64,000 nucleotides of DNA, from contig OX377202.1 of NCBI GenBank assembly GCA_947396885.1, positions 76,108,643-76,172,642 on the forward strand. The letters run 5' to 3'. A program made the position numbers and the translations under genes. Each line of letters opens with the position of its first letter. The first letter of the stretch is position 1. The notes below the pieces were generated by a model. The model did no database searches and was not told the origin of the DNA. It worked only from the letters and a program-made list of their open reading frames with translations. This document shows positions 34,761 to 42,800 of this stretch, one piece after another. This stretch comes from Heligmosomoides polygyrus polygyrus. Its lineage: Eukaryota; Nematoda; Chromadorea; Rhabditida; Heligmosomidae.

Positions 34761-35489
34761 CAGTTCATTCGACTTATAATGAATTATGAGAGCCTTTGAA
34801 AAGAGAAAGTGCGTTCTTCACGAATGCAAGAGCCAGCGTCAACAGCGCACGACGGGTGACGGGAAAAGTTCTCGAAGTCATTGATGCGAAGGAGGAACTG
34901 AGAAGAGGGGGGAGGAGGCAGCAACTTTCTCTACGTCACCAACAAAGGTTCTTCATGGAAGTCACGCAGAAACTGCTGTCATATCGAAGAATATGATAAG
35001 GCACTGCTAACTTTCGTATCATTTGGAAGAACTACGAAAGAAGCGAATGAAAGAAGAAGTGTTATGAATATTACCTTGCAGGTCCCGCCCGCTCTTGTTG
35101 CTGAATCAATTAAATGCGTCGTAATTTAAGAAGTCACAATTCGAGTTTCTCCAACATCCAATGAATTATCGCGCATAAATATAATAGCAATGCAACATTG
35201 GCATTCGATAATTTGATAGTGAAAAAAGTTGAGAATGGGCGGCCGACGTCGACGTGAATTAGGGAGTTGCGTAGGCCAAACAGAAAAAACGGAAAGGAGT
35301 TGGAATAGGAAATAGGTGTACTTGAGGGTGGGCGCGGAATCACTTGGAAACGTGAAAACACTTAACAAAGGAGGCTCCAACGAGTTCGTGCTCAGTTGTG
35401 CGCTCATCTTGAACAACATCAAGAGCGTTTTGCCGACCACGTTGCTACGTGGGGGTGACTCTTCCCAGATAAACACGAAAACGCAAGAA

Positions 35490-36770
35490 ACGGCGAATTA
35501 TAGAGTCCTAAGATAACTATCAACAAGCTTTTTATATTGATTAAACGGGGGGGGGGGCAAGGCAAGGCATGATTTTTGGAAAGCATCAAGAATTCAGAAG
35601 CACCCTTTGAGTAAAAAAGGAGGCAGTAACACAACTTTTGGCAGTAGGATAATGAATTTTAGCTCTACACTTGTGGTAGAATGGTTGACTGTGTAAAGCT
35701 CAGTAAGTGGAAGTACAGGATGACTGGAAGTGCAACTTTTCCAGTCATCATCTTGAAAATCATAATTAGATCGTTTCGATCCTACGAATAGCAAGCGATT
35801 CCAGTTTGAATATGTATTATATTACGATCAGGCGCTGATGGAATCGAGGTGTAGTCATAGCCATTTAAGCGTAACCATAACTTTCTAGTGTAGCTATTTT
35901 TAAAAGATTCAAGCCTCTGTATGCAGCGGTTAAAATGAGGACTAAACACAGTCATGCCAAACACCAGTATTGGGCGAACATATGAATTGTATGCAAGAAG
36001 CAAGTGAGTTTCTGAATTTGTAGATAAGGATAAGGATAAAGGACGGCGTTACTCAATCCCTTCTGGGATGCGCCAGCGCATTCTACTTCTACGGGATGTC
36101 GTGGAGGCGACATGAATGCGTATTTGGCCATACAATGACTTGCGGTGGCCAGCCGATGAACAAGTCAGCGCTTTATCCTTCCCAGACAAGTCTGGTACCA
36201 ATTCACCGACCCCGGAGGGATGGAAGGCTTGGTTGGCCTGGGCGGGAAATCCGAACCAGGAACCTGGTATCGGGTGCACGCGACAGTCGCGCCTCCTCCG
36301 ACTGCGCTACACGCGCCCAATTTGTAGATAACGCTCTAAAAATGTTGCAAGTAACTCTTTCGGCTTTCTTTGCAATCGTCTGGCAATGCTCTGAAACACT
36401 AAGTTTTTTGTCTAAGGTGAAGCCCAGAGTTAGCATATCAGCCACAACTTCCCTGCAATCTCTCCGATGAAGCAAGCGGCTGAAAAGTACGGAATCCAAG
36501 AGGAGAAGTTGTAAACTGAATCGATAACCTCCACCAATAGACATGAAGGCCTCTAGTTTGTCGAGAGAGAGAGAGATCGTCTGCATGCTGGCAAAGCAGA
36601 TCTCCAGAAGATGGGAAGAATGGTGGCATGCGCTCCGACGCACTCACTTGACGAAGAGATGGAGTATGAATATGGAGGAGATTTTGGAGCTGCTTTTCAA
36701 TAATCCTAAATACAAGATGTCAAGAAATCTAAGCAAGGCGCATATCAAGATACCCATAGCAGATAAGCGG
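35490..36770 (-). mobile_element. CR1-like LINE, 3' fragment (copy 2), split by a SINE
   Basis: Duplicate of the 13.6-14.6 kb fragment. The minus-strand frame LGFTLDKKLSVSEHC..KKAERVTCNIFRALSTN (about 36335-36430) is cut by the SINE at 36319. It resumes after it as LLAYNSYVRPILVFGMTVF (about 35945-36003). The 3' untranslated end with the (TAAA)n tail, present in copy 1, has been lost here. Confidence 0.7.
36028..36318 (-). mobile_element. tRNA-derived SINE, complete reference copy
   Basis: This 291-bp minus-strand insertion is bounded by the 13-bp target duplication AATTTGTAGATAA (36015-36027 and 36319-36331). Copy 1 has the unoccupied site at about 14195. The 5' end carries a good RNA polymerase III A box, TAGCGCAGTCGG (36299-36309, minus), and a B-box-like GGTTCGGATTTCC (36245-36257, minus). 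The 3' end is a short GGATAA/TTATCC repeat. The tRNA-like head, target duplication and short-repeat tail define a tRNA-derived SINE. A LINE partner cannot be assigned from the tail. Confidence 0.93.
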
Positions 36771-37175
36771 CAGAGCATGAGAGTAAAATAAATGAAAACA
36801 CACAACGATAAAAGGATTGGCTAATTAGTCACCAGTTTCCTTTGTGGGACGCGCCGACCTGCCACGGAACGGATCGTACGGGGTATGGTGGAGGCAGATA
36901 AAATGCGCAATTGGTCCTTGCTATGCACTGCAGTGACCTCCCGACAAATACATAGATAACAGCATTTTACCCTTTCCGGGAAAATCTGAGCACGTGTTCC
37001 TCGGAGGAGTCGAAAGCTTAGTTGTCCTTGCTGCAGTTCGAAGCCTTTCTTCGGACTCATTTAACTTAAGATTGAGTGATAGTAAAGAGAAAGGGGAAAA
37101 GGTGAATCAATCGCAGCTGTGCGATGAGCGGCGACACATGCGTAGAAATACTATACACAATTATAGTACATACAG

Positions 37176-37441
37176 AAAAAACAAGCATAGTATGGCCACT
37201 TCGAGTGGAGCAGCAATGGAGACCAGAAGCCGGACTCTCGATTGCTAAGGTAATGCGTTATTGCGGAATGGATAAGTTTACCAACAAAGAATTGTGGCAG
37301 ATGGTAAGTTTGCCATTCATGATGTGATATACTCCGGGAATGATATAATTCTATCCCACCATTCAACCATTTCCACGCTCTTGTGAATTCCAGGTAGTGC
37401 CTCAATTGCTACCCTCTACTCACATAACCCTGGGTGAATAA
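37176..37441 (+). CDS. Candidate last two exons of an unknown gene (copy 2)
   Basis: Duplicate of 15071-15336. The exon at 37176-37303 ends at ATG|GTAAGT, a 90-bp intron ends at GAATTCCAG, and the final exon at 37394-37441 ends in TAA. One residue differs (Val to Ala in WRPEV). Frame, splice signals and stop are all retained. The PLE-like insertion lies about 340 bp downstream and would fall outside the coding part. Confidence 0.35.
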
Positions 37442-37779
37442 TTTATTCATGAATCCGGCCTCAGATGCAACACACAAACCTCTGAAAGCGAAAAATTCCT
37501 TTTTTCTAATGGTTCCGGTGGTCGTTCAAATAATTGCTTTGAGAGGGTAATATAACTTGCACACAATTGATAAAAATAGCAATCATGTAGACAACGAAAA
37601 AGTAAAAGGACCACAATTATAAAATCTTTTTGCTTCACACTGAGTTGCTAGTGAGATTTTGAACTCTCAGCTCAACATATTTTCCTTCATCCTTTTCCTT
37701 AATGACGGTGAGTCCACGGAGACCTTTGAAATGGGCGTCATTAACCTCAGTAAACCTATGCCAATAAGATGGTATGTAA

Positions 37780-38598
37780 TATATAAATACAAAAATAATA
37801 AATATACTCAAAATTTGTTTTAAAAATGCTAAAAAAAACTTCATTGCCTATAATGGTTATAATAAACCCTTCTACAGTAACTCTGTAGGAAATAAAAACT
37901 ATAAATATTACACTATACACGATATAATTTATTTTATAGATTACCTTCTTAGTAACAGCTACTGTAAATTCTCTGACCATTTGTTTATTCAAAAAGTGGG
38001 AGTACCGCAAGGTAGTAATGCAAGTCCTCTTATGGCTGATCTAACTCTCACATATTTCGAATATGTTTACTCTATTACTCATCCTAATCTCTACTTGTTC
38101 ATTCCGTTCCGTTACATGGACGACATTTTATTTGTCCATAACAGCAGCACTAATGATATTTATAACAAACTTATCAACGTCTATAATAATGTCTTGAACC
38201 TAGAAATTACTCATGACAACGACTTCTCGTGCAACTATTTAGATATGGAAATAAAGAGCTCAGGCAATCGACTAACCACTAAGCTTTATAATAAGACAGA
38301 TTCCTTTAATTTTAGTATCAAGAGATTTCCTCATTTCGATGCCAATCTGTCATCTAATATCAAAAAAGCCACGATCTATGCAGAAATTCTAAGAATTGCA
38401 CGCACCTGTAGTTTTAAAGATGATTTTGTAACTAGACTTTTGCATAAAAGGCAACTGTTTGAGTCAGGATATAGCAGTAACTTTTTCAATTGCTCGTTAT
38501 TTAAATGCATTCATAAAAACAAATTTATCCAATATAAATACGATCTAGGTCATTCTAAAATTCAAATAATGGTCTCGTTATGTAAGTGCTTTGATTAG
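37780..38598 (+). CDS. Reverse transcriptase, C-terminal part, PLE-like
   Basis: The frame is open from the insertion junction to a TAG at 38596-38598, about 270 codons, with no ATG of its own near the start, so the N terminus is lost by truncation. Visible RT blocks are IHDIIYFIDYLLSNSYCKF, QKVGVPQGSNASPLMADL (primer-grip side), FRYMDDILFV with the catalytic YMDD-type box, and NYLDMEIKSSGN. A thumb-like region follows: TTKLYNKTDSFNFSIKRFPH, then ARTCSFKDDFVTRLL. The order RYxDD, YLD.EI, LY.K.D.FNF and R..RTCS..F recalls Penelope-like elements and related EN-less RTs rather than RTE or CR1 LINEs. No GIY-YIG endonuclease is present. Codon use is clearly more AT-rich than that of the neighbouring LINE. 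Subfamily is uncertain. Confidence 0.75.
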   Translation, partial: YINTKIINILKICFKNAKKNFIAYNGYNKPFYSNSVGNKNYKYYTIHDIIYFIDYLLSNSYCKFSDHLFIQKVGVPQGSNASPLMADLTLTYFEYVYSITHPNLYLFIPFRYMDDILFVHNSSTNDIYNKLINVYNNVLNLEITHDNDFSCNYLDMEIKSSGNRLTTKLYNKTDSFNFSIKRFPHFDANLSSNIKKATIYAEILRIARTCSFKDDFVTRLLHKRQLFESGYSSNFFNCSLFKCIHKNKFIQYKYDLGHSKIQIMVSLCKCFD

Positions 38599-39227
38599 TG
38601 TTGTTTCCAGCGGTTCATTAATTTTATCACGTCTTAAAGTCCTAGAACATAAACTATAAAAACATACTCCCTAACTTATTGCGCTCGTGGTGGTGGACTG
38701 GAGGGTGTTTGGTGGTTCGGCGTGAGGGTCTACCTCATCATTATTTCCTCCTTCACCTTAACTAACTCCTTCCCCAACAACCATTCCCCCTTTTCAACTA
38801 ATCCAGTCCCTTCCCCGTGGTGGATCTTCTCGTTGAGCCACGTTGCGCTCTCCGTGCCACTGCTGCGAGTTGCTCTATCTATTCTAATTTACTGCTACCC
38901 TTCTTACATCTCCTTAACACCTTTCATTCAAGGTTTATTCTTTTCTGGTGGTATCCTTATAGCGTTAATTATCTACAACATCTAAAACTTGATTCTTTAC
39001 GTTCAATTGTTGCTCGCCAAGTCCAACTTCAACAGGAGGAGCTCAGGTTAGTTTAAGCAGCAACTCCTTCTTCCTTCCCCTCCCTTACTGACGAGCACAG
39101 GGGGAAGGATACTCTGTCCGTTTGGTTTTCGTCTAAGGGCCCGTGCGAAACGAAAACCAAACTAATTCTTTGTTTTTCATATTTTCATAATTAAATTACC
39201 ACAATTATATGGCTTTACTTATTTATC
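37785..39227 (+). mobile_element. 5'-truncated Penelope-like (PLE-like) retroelement
   Basis: This 1443-bp plus-strand insertion is absent from copy 1, which reads straight through GTAATATATGTCC. ATAT is present at both junctions (37781-37784 and 39228-39231), suggesting a 4-bp target duplication. It holds the C-terminal two thirds of a reverse transcriptase (37780-38598) and about 630 bp of 3' non-coding DNA, pyrimidine-rich at first. That DNA ends in AT-rich sequence after a strong hairpin (39120-39162). The RT frame is undamaged, so the insertion looks young. Confidence 0.8.
39088..39162 (+). other. Hairpin with hammerhead-ribozyme-like motifs
   Basis: A 13-bp perfect inverted repeat (39120-39132 with 39150-39162, GTTTGGTTTTCGT) lies near the 3' end of the PLE-like insertion. 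Overlapping it are CTGACGAGCAC (39088-39098) and GTGCGAAAC (39143-39151). These are the two conserved strands of a hammerhead core, with a 4-bp GCAC/GTGC helix between them. I could not place a cleavage triplet and third helix in the right order, so ribozyme function is unproven. Penelope-like elements are known to carry hammerheads. Confidence 0.25.
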
Positions 39228-39329
39228 ATATGTCCTTGAGCCAGAACCTAGAATGTTGCACCGTGAAGAACAGACAAGGTGCACTTGTGACTAGGAAGCG
39301 TAAGCTACTCAAACGGTATCGAATGCTGA

Positions 39330-39600
39330 AGCGATGTGGTAGTGGAAGAGAGCAAGACCTACGGAGATGGTGATCTGAATAGTCCAGCCCTTCGGCTCGG
39401 CCTTCGTCGAGCTATGTGGTCTAGCGATGTTTTGCTTGAAGCACACATAGGTTCGCTGTCCTTTGCAAGTTCGAGACAGACTTTCAGCCTTTGCATTTCA
39501 TTAACACAAGCGGCTGCCGTCACGCTCGTCCTTCATCTAGCAGCTCCTATAATCTACGCCTTGAGCGCTCCGACTGCAGACATCGTCGCCTTTTTCACTG
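39330..39600 (-). mobile_element. Possible mariner transposase relic (copy 2)
   Basis: Duplicate of 15780-16070. It has the same degraded CLELAKDSE and IARPHSS-like blocks on the minus strand, with an 8-bp deletion relative to copy 1. Confidence 0.3.
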
Positions 39601-40010
39601 ATGGTGACCAATAAAGCTTCTTCTTTTTAGTACTGGTGATTATACCGTCGAGTCGACCATGGTTGAGTATTATATAAGGGAAGCTATATCATTCTAGCGA
39701 TCCAGATCGAGTTGGCCCAGTATGCGGGGCTCTAATCGACTTGATTTTTGAACACTTCTTCATTTTTGAACACTGCCAGTCGACATCAATGCATGAAAAA
39801 AACTGTTCTCTGTGTAAAATCAAGTGTGCCGATACCATTTCGAGATCAGGGTTTGTAAGGGTCTGCACCCACCTTGTCAAGGAGCACGTCAAAATGCATC
39901 GAGCGTCCAAAGGTTCTTCGTTCTCCATGGAGTAGGCTGCCCCTTCTTACCTTCCAGTAAAATCGGTAGGCCGTGGTAGAAAAGGAACCAATTCCTTTGC
40001 AAATCCTTTG

Positions 40011-40125
40011 CATTTATTTATTTATTTAGGTATATTATATTATATATTTATATTATATTATTATTTATTATATTATATATTATTTATATTATATTATATA
40101 TTATGTTACTATATGTTTATATTTA
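40011..40125. repeat. AT-rich microsatellite (copy 2)
   Basis: Duplicate of the 16443-16562 block. It begins TTTATTTATTTA and continues as irregular TATTA repeats. Confidence 0.9.
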
Positions 40126-40234
40126 GGCATTCTAGGTGCTCTTGTTGGGGCTCTAAGGAGGATAGGAATATTGATAGAATGACGGTGCTTTTTTGAAACG
40201 CATAGGTTAGCTGTTAAATGTAAGTGTGGTTACC

Positions 40235-40390
40235 GGCGGAGTGGCGTTCTATCCCCCGCCCTTTAAACAGAGGCGTGGCAAATGTCTGCGTCTCCACTAT
40301 CTCGTAAGGCAGCCACTAGACTCTCGAGCAATCGTAGGGGGTTGGGGGTGGGCGGGCCAGGGGGATGAGGGGATAGAACGCTCGACCCCC
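40235..40390. mobile_element. hAT-like MITE, 156 bp
   Basis: The element is flanked by GTGGTTACC on both sides (40226-40234 and 40391-40399). Copy 1 has a single GTGGTTACC near 16930. Its ends are imperfect inverted repeats of about 22 bp (17 matches), both containing GCGTTCTATCCCC. An 8-9 bp target duplication with short terminal repeats fits hAT-derived MITEs. The interior is G-rich on the right and non-coding. Confidence 0.85.
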
Positions 40391-40420
40391 GTGGTTACCT
40401 GTTGGTAAGTTAAGAGGACT

Positions 40421-41156
40421 TCTTCTTCTTCTTCTTCTTCTTCTTCAGCGTTTGTCCCGCTTAGTTGCGGGGTCCGCTTTCCTGGAATGTTGGCGCCATT
40501 TCTCCCGATCAAATGCCTGATCAGGGTGCAACCCAGCCATCTTCAAGTCCTGATGCAGCGTATCAAGCCACCGCTGTTTTGGTCGCCCTCGTGGCCGCCT
40601 ACCGGGCACATCAAGGTTAAGACCAGTCTTTCGGACAGTGTCACCTTTTGCGCGAAGGACGTGGCCGTACCATCGCAGGCGAGCTTCGCGCATCTTCTCA
40701 AATATCGGGGTGACACCGAACCTCTGCCGTATGGAGTCGTTGAGTACTCGATCCAAACGCGTAACTCCGGCCGTCCACCGCAGCATCTTCGTTTCCATTA
40801 CGCTGAGGCGCCTTTCAATTTCTTTGGTAACGGGCCAGCACTCAGCTCCGTAAATAGCTACAGGCCGGATGACTGCTCTGTAGATCTTCGACTTGAGGCG
40901 CTCTGGTATCTTCTTGTCGCAGAGCACTCCCGTCAGAGAGCGCCATTTGGACCACGCTGCACTCACGCGTGAGTTGGCTTCAACGAGTAAACCGCCATCG
41001 GACGCGATTGCTGATCCCAAGTACTTGAATACCGAAGTACGTGGCAGCTCAATGCCATTTACCTTAATGGAGCTGGACTCGTCTTCATCAGTCGTCATAT
41101 ACTCGGTCTTCTTGACATTCAGTTTGAGTCCAAATCTCTCCAAGCGATCGCACCAA
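40421..41156 (-). mobile_element. 5'-truncated RTE-like LINE, family B
   Basis: This 736-bp minus-strand insertion is bounded by the 14-bp duplication AAGTTAAGAGGACT (40407-40420 and 41157-41170). Copy 1 has the near-identical unoccupied site at about 16950. The 3' end is a (GAA)n tail, seen as CTTCTTCTT on the plus strand. It is the youngest copy of family B in the window. Related pieces are at 9498-11510, 32697-34760 and 56775-57372. Confidence 0.92.
40445..41156 (-). pseudogene. RTE-like reverse transcriptase, C-terminal fragment
   Basis: An uninterrupted frame of about 237 codons encodes the C-terminal part of a LINE RT. It starts in the thumb region with RLERFGLKLNVKKTEYM, passes FKYLGSAIASDGG and GAECWPVTKE, and ends in RLRWYGHVLRAKGD and GRRPRGRPKQRWLDTL before the stop. 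The polymerase catalytic box lies upstream of the truncation point and is absent. The frame continues into flanking host sequence only by chance. The fragment cannot act alone. Confidence 0.9.
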
Positions 41157-41484
41157 AAGTTAAGAGGACTGTTCGGACATTTCCCCGTTGTTGGCCAAGC
41201 AGCCATCCCAACGCTGCCGCATACGCCCGTCACGGAGGCGGGCGACGCCCTGCAGCTGGAAGAGGGATATCCGGAACAGAAAAACGCAGCGCAGCGGAAA
41301 TGCAGCCGCCAGGGATGCAAATTGTGTTTGCCAATCCAATACATGGGCTTCGTGGAACGGAAGAATGGTGCTGGATATAGATCCAATCTTGGCCGGAGGA
41401 ATCGAGCTCCTCGCCAAAGAATTTAATTCGCTTTCGAATTCATAAGGCTCTCCAAAGCGCATGCACCTCACTACACACTGGATA

Positions 41485-42324
41485 GATGTTTAGCACGAAG
41501 CGGGTGCTTGAATTTCCGCAGTGTAGGCAGGTTCAGTGCTCACTTTTTCCATCAAAGAAGCTTTGCTGTAGACCTGCCCGGCTGTTTGTTAGGAATTGTG
41601 CATGGGCTACATAAACTTTGTCACTTTTAGCCTACGCTACAAGACTCAGAATATTTAAACAGGAAAGAAGAAAATTCCATAAGCGACACCCTGAAGCAAA
41701 GGATGCCATAACAATTAAACGCATTTAAAAAAAAAGCGAGACAAACAAACACCTTTGAAGATAATCATCTTAAGATGGGTTCTCGCGACAGAAGGCAGTT
41801 TTTTCAAGAGGCCCGAGCAGGTTCGAGGAACACAACAAGCCAGTTTGAAGTCCATTTCTTTCTGAAGGATCGGAGCAGGAGAGATGATAGAGCCGATGAG
41901 GAGAAGTAGGCAGCGTAGCAACTGGCTATTGCTTTACGAAATTTGCCCGTTTTCTCCATATTAGATAGGGACCATTGGATAAGATAAAATCTGCGCTGAC
42001 ATCCGATTGTCGAGAGTGTCAATTGCATCTGTAGACAATGCCCTTGGGCGGGCATAAAGCAAGAAGGAATATAAGAGGCTGAGGCTGACATAATGATAGG
42101 AAAAGATGAAAACTGAAGGACAAAGTTCGACCTCTCGTACGTGCAGCTCTTGTAATGGTGGCACACCACGAACAACAACCTCCCGTTGTCGGGAGAAGAC
42201 TGACGGCTCTGCAATCGATGCGCCTTAAAAAAACAAAAATAATTTCGCAAATCATCATATTAAACAGCTATGTATAGCGAAGCATCCCCACGGAAAATGT
42301 GTACGAAATAAAAGTGTCTAATCA
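41485..42324. other. No supported feature
   Basis: Beyond the duplication boundary I see no gene or recognisable repeat. Overlapping minus-strand frames at 41804-42258 have no family features. Confidence 0.5.
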
Positions 42325-42366
42325 TAAGTGTTCTACTGTACACGGCAGTGTACAGTAGAACACTTA
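42325..42366. repeat. Perfect 42-bp hairpin
   Basis: A 19-bp arm, TAAGTGTTCTACTGTACAC, is followed by a GGCA loop and its exact reverse complement. No target duplication is evident. It could be a foldback remnant or the core of a short palindromic MITE. Confidence 0.95.
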
Positions 42367-42607
42367 CGTTTAGAAAAAAAAAACGGCAGCGACCAAACAA
42401 CAGATGACAATTTATTTGGAGGAATAAAACTACAGAAAAGAAGATAATTTTGGACCGAGGCTACCTAAACGAGCGATAAAGATAAACAGAGGTGTTCGGG
42501 ATGACAAAAAGGTATCCTCATGAATAGAAGTAACAATTATCCAATGACGGGAGTATCCTCATATCTATACTGAAGGGATTCCTGTTAGCTATTTTGAATC
42601 GTAGGAA

Positions 42608-42800
42608 GTGGCCGCGTGTACCACAGTCTGAGGAGGCGCCAGCTGTCATGAACCCGATACCAGGTTTCTGGTTCAGATTTCCAGTCCAGGCCAACCAAAC
42701 CTGCCATTCTGGGAGGGATAAAGCGGTAACTTGTTCATCGGCTGGCCACCGCAAGTCATTGTATGGCCTAAAACGCATTCATATCGCCTCCACGACACAT
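42608..42800 (+). mobile_element. tRNA-derived SINE copy
   Basis: Plus-strand match to the SINE, from the B-box side (CAGGTTTCTGGTTCAGATTTC) through GTTCATCGGCTGGCCACC to the CGCCTCCACGACA block. The 3' tail part is missing and the A box is degraded. Confidence 0.8.

Larger units (their letters stand above)
24589..41484 (+). repeat. Segmental duplication, copy 2
   Basis: This is the direct-orientation partner of 6846-17277. It is 6.5 kb longer because of five insertions with readable target duplications (29257-32683, 36028-36318, 37785-39227, 40235-40390, 40421-41156) and because 26602-28789 corresponds to only 175 rearranged bases in copy 1. It lacks copy 1's 11828-13101, about 200 bp at the CR1 3' end and about 260 bp near 40205. 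Confidence 0.95.

Noticed and set aside
39088..39162. Definite hammerhead ribozyme call
   Set aside because: The conserved strands are present but the cleavage triplet and helices I and III occur in an order that does not give a standard fold, so it is listed only as a hypothesis.
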